A DNA stretch of 64,000 bases. It comes from CALNYS01 sp942490855. Its GTDB lineage: Bacteria > Planctomycetota > Phycisphaerae > Phycisphaerales > UBA1924. Within the stretch, counting starts at the first letter, position 1; every line of letters starts with the position of its first letter. Made by a program: the position numbers and the translations under genes. The stretch lies in NCBI GenBank assembly GCA_942490855.1, contig CALNYS010000004.1, positions 806,001 through 870,000 on the forward strand, read 5' to 3'. This document shows, in pieces, positions 20,790 to 29,030 of this stretch. The notes below the pieces were generated by a model. That model saw nothing but the letters and a program-made list of their open reading frames with translations, searched no databases and was not told where the DNA came from.

Positions 20790-22190
20790 ATGACGACGAG
20801 CGACCAAAACCGCTTCCAGGCGCCCCGCGGGACCAGGGATTTTTACCCCGAAGAGATGCTGCGCCGCCGATGGACCGAGAACCTGTGGCGCGAGATCGCC
20901 AACCGCCACGGGTTTGAAGAAATCGACGGTCCCCGCTTCGAGCACCTCGATCTCTACACCGTCAAGAGCGGCGACGGGATCGTCTCGGAGCTCTTTAGTT
21001 TCTCCCGGGAGGGCTCGGAGACCGCGCTGGCGCTGCGTCCGGAGTTCACTCCGACGCTGGCCCGGATGGTCGCGGCGCGGGCGAGCACGCTCTCGCGCCC
21101 GACGAAGTGGTTCTCCGTCGGGCCGTACTTCCGTGCCGAGCGCCCTCAGCGCGGGCGCCTGCGCGAGTTTCTTCAGTGGAACGTGGACATCGTCGGGGAC
21201 GAGTCGGTCTTCGCCGAGGCCGAGCTCATCGCGTGCTGCGTGGATCATCTCGCCGCGGCGGGCCTGACCCCGAAGCACGTGCGCGTGCGCGTCAGCGACC
21301 GCGGGATCGTGACGCAGCTCCTCGAGGTCGCGGGCGTCGCGAAGGCGAACATCGTCCCGGCGTTCGAGCTGCTCGATCGGCGCGAGAAGATCGATGCCGA
21401 CGAGCTGGCCCGCCAGGCGTCGGCGCTCGGTCTCGATCTCGCGGTCTACGACGAGCAGGCGGCGGAGATGCGCGGGTACTTCACCACCGGCGCGGCGTCC
21501 GCGAAGTTTAAGCACGAGGCGCACCTGCGCAACCCGGACGACGAGACGCTCGACGTGCGCGTGACGGAACGGCGCGTTGACTTTGCTCGTCTGCGCCAGC
21601 TCGTCTTCGCCCTCGTCGCGATGAACCTCACGGAGTGGTGCACGATCGATTTCTCGCTCGTGCGCGGGCTCGCGTACTACTCGGGCATGGTGTTCGAAGT
21701 GCACGAGATCAGCGGCGGGGAGCGGGCGATCGCCGGCGGCGGTCGTTACGACGGGCTGGTCGAGCTTTTCGGCGGGCCGCCCACGCCGGCAGTCGGCTTC
21801 GCGATGGGCGACGTGGTGCTGCAGCTGGTGCTTGACGATCACGGGCTGATGCCCGACGAAAAGACACTGCGCGAGCGTACGGGCTCGACGTGCGAGGTCT
21901 TTGTGATCTCCAACGGCGACGAGGCGCCCGACCGCCTGGTCCGCCCGGTGGTTGCGGGGCTGCGCCGCGTCGGGTTCCGCGCACGCCATTCCTACAAAGC
22001 GACGCGAAACATGGGCAAGCTGCTCAAAGAGGCCGACAAGTCCGGCGCGTCGGTCGCGGTGATCATCGAGTCCGAAACGCAGGCGACGGTCAAGACGCTC
22101 GCGACCGGCGAGCAGGACCGCGCGGAGCTCAAGTCGCTCCCGGACGCGATCCGCGCGGCCGGCGGCGGCGGGACGGCGCCCGGGCGATGA
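20790..22190 (+). CDS. hisS: Histidyl-tRNA synthetase
   Basis: 466 residues, class II synthetase charging tRNA-His. Opening APRGTRDFYPEEM, motif 2 FRAERPQRGRLREFLQWNVD, the histidine-binding region VRGLAYYSGMVFE, motif 3 GGGRYDGL and the C-terminal anticodon-binding domain are all there. The usual GLDYY reads GLAYY, a variant known in a subset of HisRS; the preceding catalytic Arg is kept, so it should charge tRNA. The size and anticodon domain argue against the paralogue HisZ. The stop overlaps the start of the LOG-family gene (ATGA), beginning a three-gene overlapped operon. Confidence 0.96.
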   Translation: MTTSDQNRFQAPRGTRDFYPEEMLRRRWTENLWREIANRHGFEEIDGPRFEHLDLYTVKSGDGIVSELFSFSREGSETALALRPEFTPTLARMVAARASTLSRPTKWFSVGPYFRAERPQRGRLREFLQWNVDIVGDESVFAEAELIACCVDHLAAAGLTPKHVRVRVSDRGIVTQLLEVAGVAKANIVPAFELLDRREKIDADELARQASALGLDLAVYDEQAAEMRGYFTTGAASAKFKHEAHLRNPDDETLDVRVTERRVDFARLRQLVFALVAMNLTEWCTIDFSLVRGLAYYSGMVFEVHEISGGERAIAGGGRYDGLVELFGGPPTPAVGFAMGDVVLQLVLDDHGLMPDEKTLRERTGSTCEVFVISNGDEAPDRLVRPVVAGLRRVGFRARHSYKATRNMGKLLKEADKSGASVAVIIESETQATVKTLATGEQDRAELKSLPDAIRAAGGGGTAPGR

Positions 22191-22978
22191 GCAACGGCGT
22201 CGATCGGGAATCGCCGCGCACCGCCGACGCGATGGAGCACATCGGGCCGGCGGATCGTGATCGTGAAATCCGTCGCTTCCTGCGCGGGCCTCAGCCGCGC
22301 CGTTTCGAGTTCATCCGGGCGGTGCGGATCTTCCTCGAGTGCATGAGGGGGTTCCGCTCCCTGCACTTCGTGGGCCCGTGCGTCACGGTCTTCGGCTCGG
22401 CGCGGTTCCACGAGGATCACCCGTACTACGCGATGGCCCGGGGCGTCGGCGCCGAGCTTGCGCGGACGGGGTTCGCCGTGATGACCGGCGGCGGCCCCGG
22501 CGTGATGGAGGCGGCCAACCGCGGCGCGAAAGACGTCGGCGGCAAGAGCATCGGCTGCAACATCGAGCTGCCCCACGAGCAGAGCGCCAACCCGTACCTC
22601 GATCGCATGGTCGAGTTCCGGTACTTCTTCGTGCGCAAGGTCATGCTCGTGAAGTACTCCTACGCGTTCGTCGCGCTCCCCGGCGGGTTCGGCACGATGG
22701 ACGAGATCTTCGAGACCGCGACGCTGATCCAGACCGGCAAGATCAAGGACTTCCCCGTCGTTCTGATGGGGACCGAGTACTGGGCGCCGTTGATCGAGTT
22801 CATGCGCGAGACGATGGTCGTGGCGGGGACCATCGACGCGGCGGACGTCGACCGCGTGATCCTCACCGACGACCCGGTCGAGGCGGCGGCGCAGATCCGC
22901 GCGATCACGGTCGACAAGTTCGGGCTCTCGTACGCCCCGCAGAAACCGCGCCGTCTCTTCGGCGAACGAAAACTGTGA
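22187..22978 (+). CDS. LOG-family protein (TIGR00730-type nucleotide 5'-monophosphate phosphoribohydrolase)
   Basis: 263 residues. The Rossmann-like core contains GGGPGVMEAANRG (101-113) and PGGFGTMDE (165-173), the two motifs of LOG/YgdH-type enzymes that cleave nucleoside monophosphates, including cytokinin precursors, to base and ribose phosphate. The ~60-residue N-terminal helical extension (REIRRFLRGPQPRRFEF) is longer than in plant LOG and resembles the larger bacterial group. ATG start overlaps the hisS stop by 4 bases and its own stop overlaps the next gene's GTG, so the three genes are probably translated together. Confidence 0.88.
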   Translation: MSNGVDRESPRTADAMEHIGPADRDREIRRFLRGPQPRRFEFIRAVRIFLECMRGFRSLHFVGPCVTVFGSARFHEDHPYYAMARGVGAELARTGFAVMTGGGPGVMEAANRGAKDVGGKSIGCNIELPHEQSANPYLDRMVEFRYFFVRKVMLVKYSYAFVALPGGFGTMDEIFETATLIQTGKIKDFPVVLMGTEYWAPLIEFMRETMVVAGTIDAADVDRVILTDDPVEAAAQIRAITVDKFGLSYAPQKPRRLFGERKL

Positions 22979-23961
22979 CGATCGCCCACGACGACACGCC
23001 GGTCTACCTCATGTGCCCGCCCGAGCACTACGCGATCGACGCGCACCAGACGGCCGGCCCGGCGAACGACATGTCTATCGAGGGCGCCCGCGTCTACGCG
23101 AGCGACCCGGCGGCGTTCCGCGAGCGCGCGATGCGCAAGTGGGAACGCTTCCGCGCGGTTCTCGAGAAGGAGCTCGGGGCGAGCATCATCGAGCTGCGCG
23201 CGGGCGACGGGCTGAGCGATCAGGTCTTCGCGGCCGACGGCTCGATCTCGCTCACCCGCGCCGACGGATCAAGCGCCGCCCTGCTGAGCCGGTTTACGTA
23301 CGAGGAGCGCCAGGCGGAGGTCGCGGCGCACGCCGAGGCGCTGCGCGCGTTCGACCCCTCGCGCGAACTGCACGAGGCGGCGTTCAACATCGAAGGCTGC
23401 GGCGACAACGTGTACGACCCCTGCCGCGACGTGTTCTGGTCGGGCTGCACGCCCGCGCCCACACGCGCCGAGGCGGGGTGCGGGCGCTCCGACGCACGCG
23501 CGCACGCGCAGCTCGAACAGCTGACCGGCGCCGAGGTGGTGGGCCTTGAAGTCCGCCGACCCTTCTTCCATCTCGACACCGCCGTGGCGATCTTGCCCGG
23601 TGGGCACGTGATGTGCTGCGCAGATGGGTTGTCGGGCGCGGCGTTCGAGACCCTGCGCGCCCGCGCGTTCGAGCCCTTCGGCTTCACGGAGGACGAGCAC
23701 CTCATCCGCGTGACGCGGGCAGACGCGGAGCGCTACGCGTGCAACATTGTGACGCGCGGCGACCGAGTCGTGCTGCCGAACGTGTCGGACGAGCTGCTGG
23801 ACCGTCTCCGCGCGTGCGGCTACGAGCCGATCACGGTGGACCTGGTCGAGTTCATCTTGTCCGGCGGAGGGCCGCACTGCCTGACCAACCGCGTGAACGA
23901 GCGGCGCGTCGTCGCGAGCGCGTCGGCCAGTTCTGGGTTACGCCGTGCTGCTCGCGGCTGA
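22975..23961 (+). CDS. DDAH/amidinotransferase-superfamily guanidino-group hydrolase
   Basis: 328 residues from a GTG that overlaps the LOG stop. Members share a five-bladed alpha/beta propeller and a catalytic Cys-His-Glu/Asp set. Here MCPPEHY opens the fold, EGCGDNVYD carries the acidic residues, HLDTAVAIL the catalytic His and GGGPHCLTN the nucleophile Cys302 close to the C-terminus. Substrates in the family include methylarginines, arginine and agmatine; which one applies here is not decidable from sequence. Its 3' end overlaps the convergent DUF378-like gene by 24 bases. Confidence 0.85.
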   Translation: MTIAHDDTPVYLMCPPEHYAIDAHQTAGPANDMSIEGARVYASDPAAFRERAMRKWERFRAVLEKELGASIIELRAGDGLSDQVFAADGSISLTRADGSSAALLSRFTYEERQAEVAAHAEALRAFDPSRELHEAAFNIEGCGDNVYDPCRDVFWSGCTPAPTRAEAGCGRSDARAHAQLEQLTGAEVVGLEVRRPFFHLDTAVAILPGGHVMCCADGLSGAAFETLRARAFEPFGFTEDEHLIRVTRADAERYACNIVTRGDRVVLPNVSDELLDRLRACGYEPITVDLVEFILSGGGPHCLTNRVNERRVVASASASSGLRRAARG

Positions 23962-24168
23962 GCCGGCGAAGCGCTTGAGCATGGCGGCCTGGTAGACAGC
24001 CGAGAGCCCGACAAGCAGGTAGACGAGGCGCGAGAGCATGCTGGGTTCGGGGTAGCTGGTCCCGAAGATCATGGTGACGAGGTCGTTCCCGCCGGTCGCC
24101 GCGACGATGCCCCAGTTGAGGCCGCCGACAATCAGAAGAACCGCGGTGAGTGCATCGAGAGCTTTCAT
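23938..24168 (-). CDS. DUF378/YuzA-like small membrane protein
   Basis: 76 residues from MKALDALTAVLLIVGGLNWG at 24168, preceded by GGAG. The two membrane helices and the VGGLNWGIVA motif followed by LVYLLVGLSAVYQ are characteristic of DUF378 proteins. Their function is unknown. The gene reads toward the amidinohydrolase gene and shares its last 24 bases with it. The 123 bp upstream, up to tmRNA, must carry the promoter. Confidence 0.88.
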   Translation of the reverse strand: MKALDALTAVLLIVGGLNWGIVAATGGNDLVTMIFGTSYPEPSMLSRLVYLLVGLSAVYQAAMLKRFAGSAASSTA

Positions 24169-24291
24169 GGGGAGTCTCCGGCTCACGGGCTGCCCGCCCG
24201 TGGCACAGCGGTCTTCGCGGGAGACCCCGGGTCGGATTCACGTCACACGGCGCGTGGACGAAAAACCGCTCGCTCGGAGCGTGTGCGGGAA

Positions 24292-24645
24292 TGGAGCCGG
24301 GGGGAATCGAACCCCCGTGTCGGAACAGTCAGCCACAAGCCTCTACGCGTGTGTCCATTGATTGTGTTCTCGGCCTCCCCTTGCCCCAATGGCAGGGCGT
24401 GAGGAGGCTCAGCCGTCAGTGTTGTCTCACTCCTGCGCCTGAAGGCGTCACACAGAAGCCAGCCCGAAATCATCGTCCCGCCCGCTATCGGGCGTGGCAG
24501 GCGGGACGCGCGAACCTGTATTAGGCCGCGAGAGCGTACTGCGTGTTGGCAGTTACAAGTGTTGAACGCTTGGTAACGCGGTCCACGTTCGCCGCGACGC
24601 GCCACCTGTAGCCTTCCCTGTCCGGTCGATTGCCAGATCGGCCCC
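24292..24645 (-). ncRNA. ssrA: tmRNA (ssrA), tag ANTQYALAA
   Basis: Minus-strand RNA of about 354 nt. The 5' end GGGGCCGAUCUGGCAAUCGA pairs with the 3' end GGCUCC to form the tRNA-like acceptor; the T arm GGGGG-UUCGAUU-CCCCC precedes the 3' discriminator A, and CCA is not encoded. The tag reading frame, complement of 24521-24550, gives resume codon GCC and the peptide ANTQYALAA followed by UAA, ending in the conserved ALAA degron. It rescues stalled ribosomes together with SmpB, whose gene is not in this window. Confidence 0.97.
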
Positions 24646-24706
24646 AACTTGTGAAAGAACATCGCGCCTGTCGGCCCGTTGCATCGATCAGTGTAGGCTG
24701 ATTCCC

Positions 24707-25507
24707 ATGCCCAGAGAAGCCCGCATCGCTGTCATTGTCGCCGCCGCCGGTTTCAGCAGCCGCTGGGGGGGCGTCCGCTCCAAGCTCGACGAAGACCTCG
24801 GCGGGCGCCCCGTCCTCCACCGCACCGTGGAGTTGTTCCACACGCGCGACGAGGTCTCACAGGTGATCGTCGCCGGGCCGCACGACGACGAGGCGTACGC
24901 TGATTTTTCCCTCAAGCACGCCGACCGCCTGTCGCTCCTCGGGGCGACGCTCTGCCGGGGCGGGAAGACGCACCGCTACCAGACGGTCCAGGCGGCGCTA
25001 GCGCACGTCAGCGAGGACGCGACGCACGTCGCTGTCCACGACGCCGCCCGCCCGTGCGCCCCGGGGGCGCTGATCGACCGCGTCTTCGCGGCGTGCCTCA
25101 CCAACGCGGCGGTCGTCCCGGCGCTCCCCGTCGCCGACACGATCAAGCGGACGGAAGAGTCCGATGTCACGGCGGCCGACCTCGACCCGCTCGACGTGGC
25201 GCTGGGGCTGGGCACGAGCAACGCAGCGCCCGCGCGGGTGGTGACCGAGACCATCGAGCGCGCCGGGCTGGTGGCGGTGCAGACACCGCAGGTGTTTTCT
25301 GCTGAGGTATTGCGCCGTGCCTATGAACAGGACGATCTTGCGAGCACCGACGACGCGGCGCTTGTGGAACGGCTGGGCGAAGCGGTGGTGGTGGTCGAGG
25401 GCGACCCGCACAACATCAAGCTGACGCTGCCGAAGGACCTGGCGATCGCGCGGGCGATTCTGGGGTTTAAGCCACCGCGGGAGCGGGATACGCATAAGAA
25501 GTTTTAA
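24707..25507 (+). CDS. ispD: 2-C-methyl-D-erythritol 4-phosphate cytidylyltransferase
   Basis: 266 residues. It makes CDP-methylerythritol in the MEP isoprenoid pathway. The nucleotide-binding loop VAAAGFSSRWGGVRSK, catalytic VHDAARPCAP, and EGDPHNIKLTLPKDL near the end are family marks. An insertion (TEESDVTAADLDPLDVALGL) lengthens it beyond the usual ~230 residues. No ispF follows; instead its stop shares the bases TTAA with the convergent nucleotidyltransferase gene. Confidence 0.92.
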   Translation: MPREARIAVIVAAAGFSSRWGGVRSKLDEDLGGRPVLHRTVELFHTRDEVSQVIVAGPHDDEAYADFSLKHADRLSLLGATLCRGGKTHRYQTVQAALAHVSEDATHVAVHDAARPCAPGALIDRVFAACLTNAAVVPALPVADTIKRTEESDVTAADLDPLDVALGLGTSNAAPARVVTETIERAGLVAVQTPQVFSAEVLRRAYEQDDLASTDDAALVERLGEAVVVVEGDPHNIKLTLPKDLAIARAILGFKPPRERDTHKKF

Positions 25508-25995
25508 TTATTCGATTCGTGCTGATCACGGATCGCCCGGAGCTGCTCGACAACGAGGAGATCCTTCGGTCTGCCGAGCAAGCTCTTCATGGCGATGAGA
25601 TGGTCGATCGACGCGATCAGACATTCTGTTCCTGCGAAGAGCATGCGTCGTGCATCTTCGCGGAGCTTGTCATATGAATCGACAGGAGGTATTTCGCCGA
25701 GCACGTCGAGCCTCCCGGCGTCAGTTGAGAAATAGATATTCTTCCAGCCGGCGACATCGTCCGGGGTTTCTGTGATTCTGCGCTTTCCGGGGGTCAATGC
25801 GTGGCGAGGGTTCAGCTCGCGGATCGCATTGAAAAGCTTTTCGATATTGCCGCTCGTGAAGCGGAGCGCGACGTCGAGATCTTCTGTGACATAGGTGGAG
25901 CCGTGCGCGAATGAGGCGGCGCCGCCGACGATCACGAAATCAACGCTGCTATCGGTGAGACGTTTGATGAGGCCCGTCGTGTCCTGGTCGCTCAC
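25504..25995 (-). CDS. Nucleotidyltransferase-fold protein (MNT/AbiEii-like)
   Basis: 163 residues from GTG at 25995, chosen because GAAGGG precedes it at good spacing; a longer frame reaches 26049. The fold signature is VIVGGAASFAHGS (22-33) followed by EDLDVAL (38-44), the GG...DxD pattern of minimal nucleotidyltransferases such as MNT and AbiEii. The C-terminus (ASIDHLIAMKSLLGRPKDL) matches the helix seen in these proteins. Such proteins often form toxin-antitoxin pairs; here the upstream partner is the 81-residue helical ORF, which overlaps its start by 47 bases. Codon use is less GC-biased than in the neighbours, which hints at transfer. Confidence 0.75.
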   Translation of the reverse strand: MSDQDTTGLIKRLTDSSVDFVIVGGAASFAHGSTYVTEDLDVALRFTSGNIEKLFNAIRELNPRHALTPGKRRITETPDDVAGWKNIYFSTDAGRLDVLGEIPPVDSYDKLREDARRMLFAGTECLIASIDHLIAMKSLLGRPKDLLVVEQLRAIRDQHESNN

Positions 25996-26194
25996 GGCGC
26001 ATCCCTTCTCGCAGACGGCGCGCCGAATCCAGCGCTCGTTGCAAGTCATTCATCCGTTCTTCGAACGTCCGCTCCATCGCTTCGGCGACCAGCGCCATGT
26101 CGTGCCCCGCGTCAATCGCATCGTGCCACGACTGCGGGTAGCCGGCGAACAGTTCGTGCTGGCGCTTCTGAAAATCATTGTGAGCAGCGCTCAT
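25949..26194 (-). CDS. Small helical protein paired with the nucleotidyltransferase gene
   Basis: 81 residues from ATG 26194, preceded by GGAGG. Predicted all-helical and charged: QKRQHELFAGYPQSWHDAID, then MERTFEERMNDLQRALDSAR, the latter likely a coiled coil. It starts 1 bp after the aminotransferase stop and overlaps the following nucleotidyltransferase gene by 47 bases, so it may be co-transcribed with both. No family is recognised. The arrangement resembles two-gene toxin-antitoxin modules, but it lacks a recognisable HEPN R-x4-6-H motif, so this stays a guess. Confidence 0.6.
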   Translation of the reverse strand: MSAAHNDFQKRQHELFAGYPQSWHDAIDAGHDMALVAEAMERTFEERMNDLQRALDSARRLREGMRRERPGHDGPHQTSHR

Positions 26195-26195
26195 C

Positions 26196-27083
26196 TCAAT
26201 CCTCCGGCGCATTCTCACGAACCGTCTTGTAGAACGCCTCGCGCAGCCGGCGCGTGACCGGGCCCTCGTTGCCCTCGCCGATCTTTGAGTCGTCGATCGC
26301 CGCGACCGCGATCACCTCGGCGGCGGTGCCGGTCAGGAAGACCTCGTCGGCCGTCAGGAAATCGGGGACGAAGAGCGTTTTTTCCTCGCAGTGGATGTCG
26401 AGGTCGTCGCAGAGCTGCATCACGAAGGCGCGGGTGACGCCCTTGAGGATGCCGGCGCTCGCGGGGGGCGTGAAGACCTTGCCCTTCTTCACGAGGAAGA
26501 TGTTGTCGCCCGTGCACTCGGCGACCTCGTCCTGCTCGTTGAGCATGATCGCCTCGAGCAGCCCGGCGTCGATGGCTTCCATCTTCGCGAGGATGTTGTT
26601 GAGGTAGTTGCAGCTCTTGACCGACGGGTCGAGGCAGCGGATGGGCACGCGCGGGCGGCGGGCGACGATGATCTTCATGCCCTCGCGGTACATCTCCTCG
26701 GGGTAAAGGCTGATGCTGTCGGCGATGCAGAAGACCGTCGGCTTGGGGCACGCCATCGGGTTCAGGCCGAGCGTGCCGACGCCGCGGGTGATGACGAGGC
26801 GGATGTACCCGTCGCTGAGCCCGTTGGCAGCGATCGTCTCGCGGATGATCGCGGCGAACTCGTCCTTGGAGTACGGGACGGCGAGGCGCACGCTCTCGGC
26901 GGAGGCGCGGAGGCGGTCGAGGTGGGCGCCCATCTTGAAGACGCGTCCGTTGTAGAAGCGGATGCCCTCGAAGACGCCGTCGCCGTAGAGGACGCAGTGG
27001 TCGTAGACGCTGATCTTGGCATGGCTCTTGGGGTAGAGCTCGCCATCGATCCAGATCAGTGGGCGGTCGGGGTCGGTCACCAT
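26196..27083 (-). CDS. ilvE: Branched-chain amino acid aminotransferase (class IV)
   Basis: 295 residues. PLP-dependent transfer of amino groups to make leucine, isoleucine and valine. The PLP lysine is K156 in SVKSCNYLNNILAKMEA; the phosphate site includes EAIMLNEQDEVAECTGDNIF and TGTAAEVIAV. The N-terminal WIDGELYPKSHAKISVYDH and GDGVFEGIRFY are typical of IlvE rather than of aminodeoxychorismate lyase or D-amino-acid aminotransferase, though substrate cannot be fixed by sequence alone. It is divergent from the Hsp70 gene over 60 bp. Confidence 0.93.
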   Translation of the reverse strand: MVTDPDRPLIWIDGELYPKSHAKISVYDHCVLYGDGVFEGIRFYNGRVFKMGAHLDRLRASAESVRLAVPYSKDEFAAIIRETIAANGLSDGYIRLVITRGVGTLGLNPMACPKPTVFCIADSISLYPEEMYREGMKIIVARRPRVPIRCLDPSVKSCNYLNNILAKMEAIDAGLLEAIMLNEQDEVAECTGDNIFLVKKGKVFTPPASAGILKGVTRAFVMQLCDDLDIHCEEKTLFVPDFLTADEVFLTGTAAEVIAVAAIDDSKIGEGNEGPVTRRLREAFYKTVRENAPED

Positions 27084-27143
27084 CGGTACCTCCGGAAAGA
27101 ACCCATAGTACCGCGGCCCGCGGGCGGGCTAGGGTAGTGGCCC

Positions 27144-29027
27144 ATGGGAGACGACACGACACACTCGGGCCCGGTGGTCGGCATCGACCTCGGCACAACC
27201 AACTCGCTGGTCGCGGTGTGCGATGAACGCGGGCCGCGGGTGCTCAGCGCAGGCGGGCGCGGTCCCATCGTGCCCAGCATCGTGCGCTACGCGCCGGACG
27301 GGTCGGGCGTCGAGGCGGTGGGGGCGCTCGCCAAGTCGGCCGCGGTGGCCCACCCCGAACGGACCATCGCGAGCGTGAAACGGCTGATGGGGCGATCCCT
27401 CGCCGACGCCGCCCCCGACGCCCGCTTCCTGCCCTTCGAGGTCGTCGCGGGTGAGCACGAGACCGCGCGGCTGCGCGTCGGGGAGCGAGTCATCAGCCCG
27501 CAGGAGGTGTCGGCGGAGATCCTGCGCGAGCTGAAATCACTCGCAGAGGACGCGCTGGGCGAACCCGTTTCGCGCGCGGTCGTCACCGTCCCGGCGTACT
27601 TCGACGACGCCCAGCGCCAAGCGACTCGCGACGCCGGGCGCCTCGCCGGGCTCGATGTGCTGCGCGTGGTCAACGAGCCCACGGCCGCCGCGCTCGCCTA
27701 CGGCGTGGGCGTCCAGAACACGAAACCGCAGACCATCGCCGTCTACGACCTCGGCGGCGGGACGTTCGACGTCTCGGTCCTGCGCCTGACGCCCAAGGAG
27801 GACGGCGCCGGCGCCGACTTCTTCGAGGTCGTCTCCACCGCCGGCGACACGCGCCTCGGCGGGGACGACGCGGACCGGCTCATCATCGGGCTGCTGCTCG
27901 ACCGCGCCCGCGCGCAGTTCGGCGCCGATATCCCCGCCGACACGTCCGATCTCGCTCCCGAAGTCCGCCAGGCGCTGCGCGATTTCGCGGAGGCGGCGAA
28001 GATCCGTCTCTCGAGCGACGACGCCGCCCCGCTGCGCCTGGACCTCGGCAGCGGTCGCGTCCTCGAACACACGCTCACGCGCATGGAATTCGATTCGATG
28101 ATCGCCCCGTGGGTGGAGCGCACGCTCGAGCGCTGCCGACAGGCGCTGCGCGACGCGAAGCTGAGCGCGAGCGACATCGACCGCGTGGTGATGGTGGGCG
28201 GCTCGACGCGCGTGCCGCTGGTGCGCGCGAAGGTCGCAGAATTCTTCGAGACGGAGCCGTACACCGCGCTCGACCCGGACACGGTCGTGGCGCTGGGCGC
28301 CGCGGTGCAGGGGTCGATCGTGTCGGGCGCCGACCGCTCGCGGTTGCTGCTTGATGTGCTGCCCCTGTCGCTGGGCATCGAGACAGTCGGCGGCGGCGTG
28401 GCGAAGCTCATCGTGCGCAACCAGATGGTCCCCGCCCGCGCGACGGAGATGTTCTCGACGAGCGTGGACGGGCAGGTGTCGATCAAGCTGTCCGTCTACC
28501 AGGGCGAGCGCGAGATGGCCGCCGACTGCCGCAAGCTCGCCGAGTTCCACCTCGCGGGCCTCCCCCCGATGCCCGCGGGGGTGCCGCAGGTGGAGGTGGA
28601 GTTCCTGGTTGATGAGTCCGGCGTCCTGAGCGTGCGCGCGCACGAGCGTCGCTCGGGCAAGCGTGCCGCGGTGCAGGTCGTCCCCAACCACGGCCTCTCG
28701 CGCGACGAGGTCGACCGCATGGAGAGCGACGCCTACGCCAACGCCCGCGAGGACATGACCCGCCACCGCGTCGCGGATCTGATCACGAACGCGAAGCTCG
28801 ACCTGAAGTGGATCAACGAGGCCGTGGCGCGCGTCGAGGATGAACTGGCCGAGAGCGACCTCGCCGATGTCCGCGCCAAGCAGTCAGAGCTAGAAGCATT
28901 ACTCGTAGCTGCGGAGGCGGACTGGAAACAAGCCGACGCCAACGCCATCGCGCAAGCGAAGCAGGCGCTCGATGAGGCGAGCGTGGTGGTGCATGAGAAA
29001 TCGATTGCGAAGTCGCTGCGCGAATAG
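27144..29027 (+). CDS. Hsp70 chaperone (DnaK/HscA-like)
   Basis: 627 residues. The ATPase domain shows GIDLGTTNSLVAV, VITVPAYFDDAQRQATRDAG-like sequence, YDLGGGTFDVSVL and VVMVGGSTRVPLVR. The substrate-binding domain follows (LPLSLGIETVGGGVAKLI) with a helical lid at the end. It lacks the long Gly-rich C-terminal tail and EEVD-like end of many DnaK proteins. The opening GIDLGTTNSLVA and the overall length are also compatible with HscA, the Fe-S assembly chaperone, but no isc genes are near. The main grpE/dnaK/dnaJ cluster is not here, so this is probably a secondary Hsp70. Confidence 0.92.
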   Translation: MGDDTTHSGPVVGIDLGTTNSLVAVCDERGPRVLSAGGRGPIVPSIVRYAPDGSGVEAVGALAKSAAVAHPERTIASVKRLMGRSLADAAPDARFLPFEVVAGEHETARLRVGERVISPQEVSAEILRELKSLAEDALGEPVSRAVVTVPAYFDDAQRQATRDAGRLAGLDVLRVVNEPTAAALAYGVGVQNTKPQTIAVYDLGGGTFDVSVLRLTPKEDGAGADFFEVVSTAGDTRLGGDDADRLIIGLLLDRARAQFGADIPADTSDLAPEVRQALRDFAEAAKIRLSSDDAAPLRLDLGSGRVLEHTLTRMEFDSMIAPWVERTLERCRQALRDAKLSASDIDRVVMVGGSTRVPLVRAKVAEFFETEPYTALDPDTVVALGAAVQGSIVSGADRSRLLLDVLPLSLGIETVGGGVAKLIVRNQMVPARATEMFSTSVDGQVSIKLSVYQGEREMAADCRKLAEFHLAGLPPMPAGVPQVEVEFLVDESGVLSVRAHERRSGKRAAVQVVPNHGLSRDEVDRMESDAYANAREDMTRHRVADLITNAKLDLKWINEAVARVEDELAESDLADVRAKQSELEALLVAAEADWKQADANAIAQAKQALDEASVVVHEKSIAKSLRE

Positions 29028-29030
29028 CGC

